Source of the DNA: Luteolibacter sp. LG18 | Lineage (GTDB): Bacteria; Verrucomicrobiota; Verrucomicrobiia; Verrucomicrobiales; Akkermansiaceae | NCBI RefSeq assembly: GCF_036322585.1 | Contig: NZ_AP024600.1 | Span: forward strand, 5,580,001-5,644,000 | Direction: 5' to 3' | DNA: 64,000 nt | Shown here: one piece after another, positions 46,446 to 55,979 of the stretch | How the letters are laid out: the number at the start of each line of letters is the position of its first letter | Position numbering within the stretch: position 1 is the stretch's first letter | Notes under the pieces: generated by a model | What the model was told of the DNA's origin: nothing | The model's database searches: none | The model's input: only the letters and a program-made list of their open reading frames with translations | Position numbers and translations under genes: made by a program

Positions 46446-46988
46446 ATGCCGGACGCCCCGTCACCCGAGCAAACCGCCCACGTGCAGGGACAATTCGTCC
46501 AGCATCTGCCCGCCCTGCGCGGCTTCGTGCTGTCGCTGGTGAGCAATTTCAGCCTGGTGGACGACGTGGTGCAGGAAACCTTCATCACGGTGACGAGGAA
46601 GGCCGGGGACTACGAACCGGGCACCAATTTCCGGGCCTGGGTCTGGACCATCGCGCGCTTCAAGACGCTCCAGTTGATCGAGAAGCACGGCAAATCCGAG
46701 GAATGCCTTTCGCCGGAGGTCATCGACACCCTGTGCCAGCATGAATCCGCCGAGGAGTGGCCGATGGAGGAGCTGCTGGGCAAGCTGCCCGGTTGCATGG
46801 CAAAGCTGGCCCCGAAGGCCCGGCAGGCGATCGACCTGCGCTACATGCAGGCGATGCGCCCGCCGGAGATCGCCGAGGCGATGCGCTGGACCGTCGATGC
46901 CGTGCACGTGGCCCTGGCCCGGGCGCGGGTCACCCTGCGGGATTGCGTCAACGGAGCCATCGCCGCTGATGCCGCGGCCGAACACTGA
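46446..46988 (+). CDS. ECF sigma factor, Rhodopirellula/Verrucomicrobium type
   Basis: 180-residue sigma factor. Region 2 is LRGFVLSLVSNFSLVDDVVQETFITVTRKAG then FRAWVWTIARFKTLQLIEKHG. Region 4 is LAPKARQAIDLRYMQAMRPPEIAEAMRWTVDAVHVALARARVTLRDCV. This wording, with NFRAWVWTIAR and a WTVDAVHVALARAR recognition helix, resembles the ECF group common in Verrucomicrobia and Planctomycetes. It is followed after five bases by a FecR/LamG gene, its likely signalling partner. The target regulon is unknown, but the shared motif with the divergent lyase gene is suggestive. Confidence 0.9.
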   Translation: MPDAPSPEQTAHVQGQFVQHLPALRGFVLSLVSNFSLVDDVVQETFITVTRKAGDYEPGTNFRAWVWTIARFKTLQLIEKHGKSEECLSPEVIDTLCQHESAEEWPMEELLGKLPGCMAKLAPKARQAIDLRYMQAMRPPEIAEAMRWTVDAVHVALARARVTLRDCVNGAIAADAAAEH

Positions 46989-46993
46989 ACGCC

Positions 46994-48622
46994 ATGGACC
47001 ACGACCGCTTGGAATTCCTGCTGAACCGCTACTTCGACCAAGCGCTCGCGCCTGACGAAAAAGCGGAGTTCGAGGGACTGCTGCTGGCCTCCAGCGAGGC
47101 CCGCGACTTGTTCTGGGAGCGGTCGCGGTGGAACAGCGCGATCCGCCAGTGGGCGGAGGAAGAAGGCGGCCGGATCGATCCCGCCGCCGAGCCGCTGCCG
47201 GTTCCCCAACCGGCCCGCGGCGTCCTGCGTCCCCTGCCCCGTCGACCGGTGGCGGCACGCCCCGTTTTCCGATCGAAGCCCCGCACTTCCCACGCCGCCA
47301 CTTGGGCGCTGGCCGCCGCGGCCGCGGTCGTGTTCGGCTTCGTGGGGTGGCAGCATTGGGGGCCGAAGCCGCCCGCGAAGGCAGCGGGCTTCGCGAAGCT
47401 CGTTCGCAGCGAGGCAGTCGCGTGGGCGGAGGGCGCGTCCCATTCGGATGGGGACACGCTGCGCGGCGAGGTGCTGGAATTGAAGTCCGGCGTGGTGCAG
47501 CTCGATTTCTCCCGCGGGGCGCGGGTGGTGGTCGAAGGCCCCGCCCGTTTCGAGATCCTTTCCGACAACTCGGCGGCTCTGCGCGAGGGCAAGCTCCACG
47601 CCACCGTGCCGCCCTCGGCTCACGGCTTCAAGGTCGAGGCCCCCGGGTTCGTGGCGGTGGATTACGGGACGCAGTTCGGCTGCTCCGTCACCCCTATGGG
47701 AACGCCCGAGGTGCATGTGTTCGAGGGGGCCGTGGGAGTCGCTGCGAACCAATCCAAGGAGGTGATGCTGAATCAAAACCACGCCGTGCGTCTCGCCGGT
47801 CAGGCATGGGATGACATCCCGGCGCGGCCGGATGCCTTCGTCAACGAAACGACTTTCTCCGGCTACGAGGAGGCCAAGCGGCAGCTCGAACAATGGAGTC
47901 GCAATCACCACGAACTCAGCAACCTCCCGGGGACGCTGGTGCACTACGATTTCGAAACGCTCGAGGGGGAAAGCCGCGACACGCTGGTCAACCGGGTTCC
48001 CCAGGCGCTGCCCGGGACCAACGGCAGCATCACCGGCTGCCATTGGACGGGCGGCCGCTGGCCGGGCAAGCGGGCGCTGGAATTCAACTCGCCGGACGAC
48101 CGGGTGAGGCTGGCCCTGCCCGGCGACTATCCGGCCATGACTTTCCTCGCCTCCGTGAGGGTGGCCAACACTTTGCTGCGGGTGAACAGCCTCGTTCGCT
48201 CCTATGACGAGGAGCGGATCGGCGAGGTCCATTGGTTCATCTCGGACAAGGAAACCATGGCCTGGAGCGTGCGTGTCAGCCCGCGCGGCACGGCAAATCA
48301 ATTGCAGCACGCCTTCTCCGAGCCGGTGATCCAAGGCGACGCGGTGGGATCGTGGATCCTGCTCGCCACCGTCTACGACGGCCACCAGGTGACCCATTAC
48401 CTCAACGGCCAGCCGGTCGGCACCGCCGAAGTTGACCAGACAAAATCCGTCAGCCCGAGCCAACTGGACATCGGCAACGGCAACCTCATCCGCGCGCCAC
48501 GGTCGGAACGCGAGACCGCCACGAATTTCTCCGGCTGCATCGACGAGCTGGCCATCCTGTCCGTGCCGCTTTCAGGCGACGATATCAGGCGGCTTTACGA
48601 GCGGAATCGCCAGGCTCAATAA
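46994..48622 (+). CDS. FecR and LamG domain membrane protein (putative sigma regulator)
   Basis: 542 residues. Residues 1-60 form a small helical cytoplasmic domain (LEFLLNRYFDQALAPDEKAEFEGLL, as in anti-sigma/FecR N-termini). One membrane helix lies at about 97-114 (TWALAAAAAVVFGFVGW). Residues ~125-275 form a FecR domain (GEVLELKSGVVQLDFSRGARVVVEGPARFEI, FVAVDYGTQFGCSV, VHVFEGAVGV). Residues ~310-540 form a LamG/concanavalin-like jelly roll (VHYDFE, WILLATVYDGHQVTHYLNGQ, CIDELAILSVPLSGDDIRRLYE) that may bind carbohydrate. As FecR relays surface signals to ECF sigma factors, this protein probably regulates the upstream sigma. Confidence 0.82.
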   Translation: MDHDRLEFLLNRYFDQALAPDEKAEFEGLLLASSEARDLFWERSRWNSAIRQWAEEEGGRIDPAAEPLPVPQPARGVLRPLPRRPVAARPVFRSKPRTSHAATWALAAAAAVVFGFVGWQHWGPKPPAKAAGFAKLVRSEAVAWAEGASHSDGDTLRGEVLELKSGVVQLDFSRGARVVVEGPARFEILSDNSAALREGKLHATVPPSAHGFKVEAPGFVAVDYGTQFGCSVTPMGTPEVHVFEGAVGVAANQSKEVMLNQNHAVRLAGQAWDDIPARPDAFVNETTFSGYEEAKRQLEQWSRNHHELSNLPGTLVHYDFETLEGESRDTLVNRVPQALPGTNGSITGCHWTGGRWPGKRALEFNSPDDRVRLALPGDYPAMTFLASVRVANTLLRVNSLVRSYDEERIGEVHWFISDKETMAWSVRVSPRGTANQLQHAFSEPVIQGDAVGSWILLATVYDGHQVTHYLNGQPVGTAEVDQTKSVSPSQLDIGNGNLIRAPRSERETATNFSGCIDELAILSVPLSGDDIRRLYERNRQAQ

Positions 48623-48630
48623 ACGAAGAC

Positions 48631-49194
48631 CTACGACACCCACCGTAGGATCGGCGGCAGGGCCTGCATCCAGACCTCGGCCTCGGCGCAGGCGATGACC
48701 GCATCCTCGTCCTCGCGGCGCGGAAACAGGTGACGCTCGCGCGCGATGCGGCAGGCCACCGCCACCGCCTTCAGTTCGGAACCGATCGACACCAGGCCGA
48801 ACATCGTGGCTAGCGCGGTGGCGGCCATCACCACGGCCAATCCCGTGAAAATCGCCAGCTTCGCGACCATCACCGCGAACACCACCGCGACGAGCGTGAA
48901 CGGCGGCACGCCGAGACCGAAACGACGGGCCGCCTCGCGGGCACGGGCCGCGGGCGGGTCGTCGCGATGCCAGCGTTCCAGGGCAGCCTCGCGGAGCGCA
49001 CGGCCATGCTCTTCCGCCGTGGCCTCGGCCGGAAGGGCCTTCGGCTCCTCGCCGAAAACCCCGCGCCAGACCTCGACATTCACGCGACCGCGGCGGCCGC
49101 CGTAGCCGATGAGGATCCGTTTGCCATACCAGCCGCGGGCCAGGATGGCGCCGGCGATCAGGAGGGCGGCGAGCAGGAAAAGAATGCGTGGCAT
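48631..49194 (-). CDS. Membrane protein of unknown function
   Basis: 187 residues with an N-terminal hydrophobic helix (LFLLAALLIAGAILA), a charged soluble stretch (~20-95), then two further helices around residues 98-140 (LVAVVFAVMVAKLAIFTGLAVVMAATALATMFGLV) and a soluble tail. No family recognised. It lies 21 bases downstream of hrpB in the same direction, so cotranscription is likely. It converges with the FecR/LamG gene, eight bases apart. Confidence 0.65.
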   Translation of the reverse strand: MPRILFLLAALLIAGAILARGWYGKRILIGYGGRRGRVNVEVWRGVFGEEPKALPAEATAEEHGRALREAALERWHRDDPPAARAREAARRFGLGVPPFTLVAVVFAVMVAKLAIFTGLAVVMAATALATMFGLVSIGSELKAVAVACRIARERHLFPRREDEDAVIACAEAEVWMQALPPILRWVS

Positions 49195-49215
49195 GGGATC
49201 GGGAAGCGCAGGGTT

Positions 49216-51804
49216 TCACTTCTTGCCGCCGGAAGCCAGCCAAGCCTTCGGGTCATCCGGCCAGGGATGGCGCGGATAGCGGCCCGCCACCTCCTTCTTC
49301 ATCTGCGCGTAGCCGCCCGCCCAGAAGCTCTTCAGGTCCTTCGTCATCTGCCACGGCTTTTGGCCCGGCGTGAGGATGTGCACCACCAGCGGCACCCGCC
49401 CCGCGGCGATGGTCGGGGTTTCCCACACTCCGAAAAGGTGCTGGGCCTTCACCGAGATCCACGGGTCCTTCCCCGGCTCGTAGGTGATCTTCGCGGACTG
49501 GCCGCTGGCCAGATTGATGCGCTCCGGTGCGTAGGAATCGAGCGCCGCGCGCTGCGTGCCGCTCAGCCACTCGCGGAGCACCGGCCAAACGGAACGCTCC
49601 TTGATGTCCTTGTAAGCCACCGCGCCGTGACAGATCTGAGCGATCGCGGCGGCGCGGTCTTCATCGCCCCAGCCGGGCATCTCGAGCTCCGGCATCCACT
49701 TGCCGAGGCCGGACAGGCGGGCGGTCCATTGCTCCACCTGAGCGTCCCAGTTTTTTAGGATCAATTCGCCGGACAAGACGCGGGCGGCGAGAATCTCCGC
49801 CGCGGCATCGAGGTTCACATGATGATCGCTCTCCTTCGCCTCGATCACCAGGTCACGGAACTTGGTTTCCTTCCGCGACACCACCCGGCGGCGGGTTTCG
49901 TCATACGCCGCGCCATCGGTGAGGGAGAAGTCCTCCGGAAACAGTTCGCGCAGCCATTCCGGGTCGATGCCAGTGGCACGACGGAGATGGACGATGATCT
50001 CGCGGGCCTCCACCTCGGTGATCTCCGCCGCCACGAAGGCGGGCGAATGGCGGGCGCAGGAATCGTCGTCGAGCTTGCCCTTGCGGCCGCCGACCATCTT
50101 GCAGGCGAGCGTTCCCTGCCCCAGCCGGATGCCGAGGCGGTCGCTGAACGAGGCCAGCATCGCTTTCGCGACGCGCTCGCGGTTGCCGCGGAAATCGATC
50201 GCGTTCCACTCCCAGCCCGCGCGCTTGGCGAGGGCGGCGAGGCGATCGAAACCCTGGGCCACCTCGCGGGCGCCGCGGCCATGGATGCCGAGTTGACCAC
50301 AACGCTGGGGATCGAAGTTCATCGCCTCGGCGGACTCGAAGGCGCGCCACTCACCGGCGAAATCGCTGCCATCCTCGGCGAAGATGAAATCCTTCCGGCC
50401 CGCGCTGCCCGGTCGACTGGCGAAAATCCCCTCCCCCTGCACCGCCGCGGCGATGAAGGCGGTTTCAGCGACGCAGCCCTGCTCGGTGCCCGCCAGCATG
50501 AGCCGGGAAAAGCGCGGCTCCAGCGGCAGGGCGGCCATTTTCCGGCCTTCGTCCGTGAGCACTCCGTGGACATCGAGCGCCCCGAGGTCGTGGAGCAGAT
50601 GTTCGGCCCGCTGCAGCGCCTCCTCGGCGGGGGCATCCAGCCAGCGGAAGTCCCGGATCTCCGGAACGCCCGCCGCCTTCAGCAGCAGGACGCACTCGCC
50701 GAGATCGACACGCCGGACCTCGGCCGCCTCGAAGGCCTCGCGGCGCGCATGCTCGGCCTCGCTCCACAGCCGCAGGCAGCGGCCCGGCGCGGTGCGGCCC
50801 GCGCGACCCGCCCGCTGTTCGGCGGAGGCACGGGAGATCTTCTTGATGTGGAGGGTGTCGATCCCGCGGCGGGGATCGAACGAGGCAACCCGGGCCAGCC
50901 CGGAATCGATCACGGTGCGGACGCCATCGATGGTCAGCGAGGTTTCCGCAACATTGGTGGCGACGATGATCTTCGGCCGTGGCCCCGGCGCGATGGCGGC
51001 CTCCTGGGCGGCGGGCGGCAGGCTGCTGTAGAGCGGGAAAACGTCCCATCCACGGGTGAACGAACTGTTCTGGAGCGCCTCGATGGTCTTCCGAATCTCG
51101 TGGGTGCCCGCCAGGAACATCAGGACGTTCCCCGGATCGGGCATCGCCATCGCCTCCCGGCAGACGGCGGCCATGCGCTCCCACACCGGCGTTTCGCGCG
51201 GCGGGCCGCCCCGGCGATCGTGCTGCGGCGCACGCTCCGGCCGGTAAAGAATCTCCACTGGAAAAGTGCGGCCACCGGCTTCCAGCGTCTCCGCAGGCGC
51301 GAGGTAATCGGCCAACCCGGCGGTTTCGAGGGTGGCGGACATCACCAACACCTTGAGATCCGGGCGGCGGCCGTCCTGGAGGTCCAGACAGCGGGCCAGC
51401 GCCACATCCACCGCCAGACGGCGTTCGTGGAATTCATCGAACACCACCGCGCCGACATCCGAGAGCAGCGGATCGTCCTGGAGCCAGCGCTGGAACACGC
51501 CGTCGGTGACGTAGACGATCTTCGTGTCGCGGCCGTAACGGCTGTCGAAGCGGACGGAATAGCCCACCCCGGCCCCGAGCGGCGTGCCGCGGAGCTTCGC
51601 CACCCAGCCCGCCAGCAGGCGGGCGGCCATCCGGCGGGGCTCGATCACCACGATCTTCCCGGGGATCCCGGCGTCCGCGATCATCCCGGGCACGGCGGTG
51701 GACTTGCCGGAACCGGTGGGGGCCTTCAGCAGAAGCCGGGCGCGGTCCGGCACGGAGACGGCGGAGCGAAGGGCGGCTTCGATTTCGAAAACAGGCAGCG
51801 ACAC
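49216..51804 (-). CDS. hrpB: ATP-dependent helicase HrpB
   Basis: 862-residue DEAH/RHA-family helicase. Motif I is APTGSGKSTAVPG, Ia IEPRRMAARLLA, II DEFHERRLAVD, III MSATLE, V VATNVAETSLTIDG and VI QRAGRAGRTAPG. The C-terminal HrpB-specific region is complete (IHLRR-like segment, LRELFPEDFSLTDGAAYDE, and the end PRHPWPDDPKAWLAS). The start is GTG 51804 (then SLPVFEIEAALRSAV). The in vivo role of HrpB is unsettled; RNA processing and motility-related roles have been suggested in other bacteria. It diverges from tatA with 179 bases between. Confidence 0.93.
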   Translation of the reverse strand: MSLPVFEIEAALRSAVSVPDRARLLLKAPTGSGKSTAVPGMIADAGIPGKIVVIEPRRMAARLLAGWVAKLRGTPLGAGVGYSVRFDSRYGRDTKIVYVTDGVFQRWLQDDPLLSDVGAVVFDEFHERRLAVDVALARCLDLQDGRRPDLKVLVMSATLETAGLADYLAPAETLEAGGRTFPVEILYRPERAPQHDRRGGPPRETPVWERMAAVCREAMAMPDPGNVLMFLAGTHEIRKTIEALQNSSFTRGWDVFPLYSSLPPAAQEAAIAPGPRPKIIVATNVAETSLTIDGVRTVIDSGLARVASFDPRRGIDTLHIKKISRASAEQRAGRAGRTAPGRCLRLWSEAEHARREAFEAAEVRRVDLGECVLLLKAAGVPEIRDFRWLDAPAEEALQRAEHLLHDLGALDVHGVLTDEGRKMAALPLEPRFSRLMLAGTEQGCVAETAFIAAAVQGEGIFASRPGSAGRKDFIFAEDGSDFAGEWRAFESAEAMNFDPQRCGQLGIHGRGAREVAQGFDRLAALAKRAGWEWNAIDFRGNRERVAKAMLASFSDRLGIRLGQGTLACKMVGGRKGKLDDDSCARHSPAFVAAEITEVEAREIIVHLRRATGIDPEWLRELFPEDFSLTDGAAYDETRRRVVSRKETKFRDLVIEAKESDHHVNLDAAAEILAARVLSGELILKNWDAQVEQWTARLSGLGKWMPELEMPGWGDEDRAAAIAQICHGAVAYKDIKERSVWPVLREWLSGTQRAALDSYAPERINLASGQSAKITYEPGKDPWISVKAQHLFGVWETPTIAAGRVPLVVHILTPGQKPWQMTKDLKSFWAGGYAQMKKEVAGRYPRHPWPDDPKAWLASGGKK

Positions 51805-51983
51805 AGGCCGGATTTGCCGGAAATGGCGGAAAATCGTAATCGAAAAAGACGCCGATTCCTTTTTCGCTGAACAAAACCGGAATTCCGCGACGGTCCCTCA
51901 TCGACGGCGGTCATGCGACGGGACCATAAATCCATTGCAAGTCCGCCCCCCGCCACTACGTTTCTTCCCGACCTCAAACCATC

Positions 51984-52229
51984 ATGGGACCGCTCGGCAC
52001 ACCTGAACTGATTCTGATCTTCATCGTCATCCTTCTCCTCTTCGGGGCGAAGAAGCTTCCGGAGCTGGCCCGCGGCATCGGCAAGAGCATGGGCGAATTC
52101 AAGAAGGCCCGCGACGATTTCGAGCGCGAGATCACCCGCTCCGCGGATGAAAGCGCCCGCGTGAAGGAAGCTCCGAACAAGGAGCCCCGCCAAGAAGGCG
52201 AATACAAGAAGGACGCGACCGACGCCTGA
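51984..52229 (+). CDS. tatA: Sec-independent translocase TatA/TatE
   Basis: 81-residue pore-forming subunit of the twin-arginine translocase. A single N-terminal helix (ELILIFIVILLLFGAKKLPELARGIGKSMGEFKKA) shows the usual FG hinge and the amphipathic helix, followed by a charged tail. The FGxxKLPEL pattern fits TatA rather than TatB. tatB and tatC are not in the window. It should export folded proteins such as the SRRDFLK phospholipase encoded at 34.6 kb. Only four bases separate it from the EEP-family lipoprotein gene. Confidence 0.9.
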   Translation: MGPLGTPELILIFIVILLLFGAKKLPELARGIGKSMGEFKKARDDFEREITRSADESARVKEAPNKEPRQEGEYKKDATDA

Positions 52230-52233
52230 TCGG

Positions 52234-53259
52234 ATGTCCCGCAAGGTTTTCCACCACATCAACGCTCCGGGGTTCCTCGGGGCGTTTTTGTTATCCGCCC
52301 TGTGCCTGGTTTCCGGCGGGTGTGAACGGAAAGCCACAGGCACGCCGGACTGGAGCGCGGCGGGCGCGACGGAACCCGCCCCGGTGGCCACGCCCCCCGC
52401 CCGGGTTCCAGCCCAAGCGGCGGACGCCACCGCCACGGGGCCGCTGCGGTTCGTGTCCTACAATGTCGAGAACTGGCTCGACCGCAGCCGCTACTCCGGA
52501 AACCCGGCCACCTCCGGCGGCACCAAGCCCGAGAAGGCGAAGCAAGCGGTGGTGGCCGTGCTGGCCGCGGTGAAGCCGGACATCCTCGGCGTGTGTGAAA
52601 TCGGCGAGGCCGCGGACCTTTCCGACCTCCAAGCCCGCTTGAAGGCAGCGGGCTGCGACCTGCCGCATGTCCACCACACCGGCGGAATCGATCCGGCCCG
52701 GCGGCTGGCGTTGCTGTCCCGGTTTCCGATCACCGCCACCGCGAAGGCGGAAAAGACCACTTACCTCCTCAATGGCCGCACCCACGGCATGCAGCGCGGC
52801 ATTCTCGACGCCACCGTAAGGGTGAACGGCAAGGACTACCGCTTCCTCGGCGTGCATCTGAAATCCAAGCGCGACGTGCAGGACGGCGACCAGGAACAGA
52901 TGCGGGCAAGCGAGGCGCATCTGCTGCGCGATCACATCGAGGGGATTCTCGCAGGCCAACCGGAGACCCGGCTGGTGGTCTACGGCGATCTCAACGACAC
53001 CAAGGCCAGCGCCGTGGTGAAAACGATCCAAGGCTCCGGCAACCGCGCCGATTCGCTGGTGCCGCTGGCACTCAAGGACCACCACGGCGAGGCCTGGACC
53101 CAGCATTGGGACTACGAGGACATCTATTCCCGCTTCGATTGGATCCTGGTGAGCAAGACGCTCAAACCCGAGGTCGATGTGAAGGCATCGCGCGTGGTGG
53201 ACGAACCCGCCTGCGACGACGCCTCCGATCACCGGCCGGTGATGATGGTCCTCGAGTGA
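52234..53259 (+). CDS. Endonuclease/exonuclease/phosphatase-family lipoprotein
   Basis: 341 residues. The N-terminal signal ends in LVSGGC, a lipobox, so the protein should be membrane-anchored outside the cytoplasm. The EEP (DNase I-like) fold follows from about residue 72: LRFVSYNVENWLD, ILGVCEIGE with the metal Glu, RRLALLSRFPI, FLGVHLKSKRD, VVYGDLNDT and the terminal SDHRPVMMVL with the catalytic His. Whether the substrate is nucleic acid, a sugar phosphate or a phospholipid cannot be said. It converges with PATR gene 3. Confidence 0.85.
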   Translation: MSRKVFHHINAPGFLGAFLLSALCLVSGGCERKATGTPDWSAAGATEPAPVATPPARVPAQAADATATGPLRFVSYNVENWLDRSRYSGNPATSGGTKPEKAKQAVVAVLAAVKPDILGVCEIGEAADLSDLQARLKAAGCDLPHVHHTGGIDPARRLALLSRFPITATAKAEKTTYLLNGRTHGMQRGILDATVRVNGKDYRFLGVHLKSKRDVQDGDQEQMRASEAHLLRDHIEGILAGQPETRLVVYGDLNDTKASAVVKTIQGSGNRADSLVPLALKDHHGEAWTQHWDYEDIYSRFDWILVSKTLKPEVDVKASRVVDEPACDDASDHRPVMMVLE

Positions 53260-53263
53260 TCCC

Positions 53264-55855
53264 TCAGCGGCGGCGGCGCAGGATCACGAGCAATCCGAGA
53301 CCACCGAGGACGGCGGTGCAGGGCTCGGGAACCGCGGTCCAGTTCAGGGTCACGCCGGTGGTATCGTAGCTGAGTCCCCACGATCCCTCGGCGGCGAAAT
53401 CACCCGCGCCGGTGGTGACGAGGGTGAAATTACCAGAACCATCGTAGCTACCGGTGCCGCCCACGTTCACCACCTTGAAACTGCGGTTCGCGTCCCAGAC
53501 GGATGCCGTGTAATCGGTGCCGGAGGCGAGCAGATTGAGGATCGCGCCGGTTTCCAGCGTCAGGGTGCCGCCGGTGACGTCCACGCCGTCGTAGTCCGTG
53601 CCACGGGTCGCGAGGGTGTCGCCGCTGAACTGCCAGTCGAGGTTCGATCCGGCCTGGAGGGCGAGGCTGTTGGAAAAGGTGATGATGCCCGGCGAGTTGC
53701 CGGGGGCCAGGGTGCCGCCGCTCTGGATGGTGGTGGCCCCGCCGATGGTGCCGCTGCCCCCGAGAGCCGCGCCGTTCTGGATGGTGGTGGTCGTGTTGCC
53801 GAGGCTGCCATTCACCACGAAGTTGCCCCCGGAAATGGTGGTCGTGCCGGTGTAGCTGTTGATCCCGCCCAGGGTGGTGGTGCCGGACGCCTGCGAGAAA
53901 TTCCCGGAGCCACCGAGGCTGGCGGAAATCGTGCCTCCAGTGGAGGTGTAAGAGGAACCGGTGAGCGTGCCGTTCTGGATCGTTCCGCCGCCGAGGGTGA
54001 CCGCGCCCACCGTTTGCAAGGTGCCACCGAGATCGAGGATGGAGGAGCTGCCGGAAACCGACACCCCGACGGTGGAAGCCCCCAGCGTGCCGGAACCCGA
54101 AAGCGCGAGCGTGCCGCCCGAAACCGTGGTGGTGCCGGAATGGGAGTTCGCACCGGAAAGCGTCAGCAGCCCCGAGCCGGTCTTGGTGAGCGAGGCCCCC
54201 GCCGCAGCCTCGCTGATGACACCGGACACCGTGCCGGCGCGCCCCGTCCCGATGTCGAAGGCGTGGGTGCCGGTGGCCGCGAGCTTCAGCGCGCTGCTGA
54301 CGGAGAGATTGGTGGACGCGTCGTAGTTTTTGATCGTGCCATCGTTCCAATTGAACGTGCGGGTGGCGGTGCCGCTACCGTTCTGGATGGTCTGCGCGGC
54401 GAGAATGGCGCCGCCGTTCAGGTTGAAGGTGGCGGCCAAGGTCCCCGCGCTCTGCGTCCCCATGGTGAGCGTGCCCACCTTCACGGTGCCGCCGGTGACG
54501 GAGAAGGTGGAATTCAGCCCGGTGCCGCCGGAGATGTTCCCGAGATTGATCGCCGTTGCGTCCAGCGTGCCGCCGCCCATGCTGAAGGTGGCGGAATGGG
54601 TGCTGCTGCCAGCGGTGCGGCTTCCCACCTGCAAGGTCCCGACCATCGCGTCCAACACACTGGTGGTGGCACCGGTGTAGAGATCCATGCTGCCCGTGCC
54701 CGTGCCGCTGTTGGTGCCGTTCGCACCGGTGGCGATGTTGATGTTGGCCCGGTCGGAGTCGGTGCCACCGGTGCCGCGGATCTTCAGCGTGGGGCCGGTG
54801 GCCAAGCCGGTGCGGAACTTGAGATTGGCGCTGTCCTTGCTGTTCCCACCGAGGATCGTGATTGTGTTGGCATTGATGGTGGTATTGTTGCCAAGGAGCA
54901 CCTCGCTGAGACGGGCGTCGCCGCTGGGCGCGCCCACGTTCTGGATCTCAAAGCTGCTGGCGGTGAACTTGGCATTGGCACCCAACGTCATGCGGGCCCC
55001 GCGGTTGTTGGCCGTGGCACCTCCATCCACCCTCACCTTGTTGGTGGAACCCTTGTACTCGAAATTCGTCAGCCCCGACATGTCGAGGTGCGAAATGGCA
55101 TCGCTGGTCGTGCCTTGGCTCCCGCCGCCATTATGGGTGACCACGAGGTCGGACGCGCCATCCACCGTCAAGGTGCCCGTTCCCGTGATCAGGGCCGCGG
55201 ACGTCTGGCCCGCGCTCGGCCCGTATGAAACGGAAAGGCTTTTGATCGTCTGGCTGGTGGAACCAATGGCCAAGGTGCCGAGCGTGCCGCCGGTGGCCGC
55301 CGGACCGCTAAACGACACGCCGGACGATTGGGCGATGGCGTCGTTGACCGTGAGCTGCAAGGTTCCGCCCGCCGTCGTGGAGTTTCCGATGATCGTGGAT
55401 CCGGTGTAGGTGTTGACTCCGGACAACACGAGGGTGCCGGTCCCGACCTTCGTGAAGCCGGTGGTGCCGTCGATCACCGCGCTGATGGTGGCGGACTTGC
55501 CGGTGCCCAGAGCATTGACGGTGATGGTCGGCGTGGTCCCGGCCAGCGTCAGGATGTTGGCCGCGTTGCCATTGTTATCGAGAATCCAGCTGCCGGCGGA
55601 CGAGGTGGTGGTGTCCCCGAAGATCAGGTTGGTGAGCGTCCGCGCGCCATCGAGGTGGACGGTGTTGTCCGCGGTGATGTTCAGCGTGTTGAAGTTGGCG
55701 GTGGAACCCGAACCATCCGCCACTGTCCCGCCCGACCAGTTCGCCGTATCGCTCCACAAGCCCCCCGAGGTCAAGGTGGTCCAGGTGCCATCGGCGGCCC
55801 GGGCTTCGAGGGAAAGGCACATGACCACACACAGGGGGAGAAAACGAGACTTCAT
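53264..55855 (-). CDS. PEP-CTERM secreted PATR repeat protein
   Basis: 863 residues with signal peptide MKSRFLPLCVVMCLSLEARA and a body of PATR repeats (GTGTLVLSGVNTYTGSTII, GSGLLTLSGANSHSGTTTV, SGGTLAPGNSPGIITF). The C-terminus has the full PEP-CTERM signal: VPEP, a hydrophobic stretch (LGGLGLLVIL) and RRRR. PEP-CTERM proteins are processed by an exosortase, so such an enzyme should be encoded elsewhere in the genome. A surface or exopolysaccharide-associated role is the usual inference. Of the three PATR proteins in the window only this one has this tail. Confidence 0.88.
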   Translation of the reverse strand: MKSRFLPLCVVMCLSLEARAADGTWTTLTSGGLWSDTANWSGGTVADGSGSTANFNTLNITADNTVHLDGARTLTNLIFGDTTTSSAGSWILDNNGNAANILTLAGTTPTITVNALGTGKSATISAVIDGTTGFTKVGTGTLVLSGVNTYTGSTIIGNSTTAGGTLQLTVNDAIAQSSGVSFSGPAATGGTLGTLAIGSTSQTIKSLSVSYGPSAGQTSAALITGTGTLTVDGASDLVVTHNGGGSQGTTSDAISHLDMSGLTNFEYKGSTNKVRVDGGATANNRGARMTLGANAKFTASSFEIQNVGAPSGDARLSEVLLGNNTTINANTITILGGNSKDSANLKFRTGLATGPTLKIRGTGGTDSDRANINIATGANGTNSGTGTGSMDLYTGATTSVLDAMVGTLQVGSRTAGSSTHSATFSMGGGTLDATAINLGNISGGTGLNSTFSVTGGTVKVGTLTMGTQSAGTLAATFNLNGGAILAAQTIQNGSGTATRTFNWNDGTIKNYDASTNLSVSSALKLAATGTHAFDIGTGRAGTVSGVISEAAAGASLTKTGSGLLTLSGANSHSGTTTVSGGTLALSGSGTLGASTVGVSVSGSSSILDLGGTLQTVGAVTLGGGTIQNGTLTGSSYTSTGGTISASLGGSGNFSQASGTTTLGGINSYTGTTTISGGNFVVNGSLGNTTTTIQNGAALGGSGTIGGATTIQSGGTLAPGNSPGIITFSNSLALQAGSNLDWQFSGDTLATRGTDYDGVDVTGGTLTLETGAILNLLASGTDYTASVWDANRSFKVVNVGGTGSYDGSGNFTLVTTGAGDFAAEGSWGLSYDTTGVTLNWTAVPEPCTAVLGGLGLLVILRRRR

Positions 55856-55935
55856 GGATACCGATGCAGTGCGCTGCGAAATTGCACGCCACCTGCATCC
55901 GGATCAAAACCGGCCCTCTCCCAAAATCTGCACAA

Positions 55936-55965
55936 GCGGGTCTAGCAGATACCCGCCAGACCCGC
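55936..55965 (-). terminator. Weak hairpin after the GH13 gene
   Basis: GCGGGTCT (55936-55943) pairs perfectly with AGACCCGC (55958-55965). It lies 15 bases past the GH13 stop. On the minus strand only TTGTGCAGATTTT follows, so as a terminator it is weak; readthrough into the PATR gene is possible. Confidence 0.45.
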
Positions 55966-55979
55966 CCTTCTAAATGCTG

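Noticed and set aside
49819..51870. 683-codon plus-strand ORF opposite hrpB
   Set aside because: Shadow of hrpB; no independent features.
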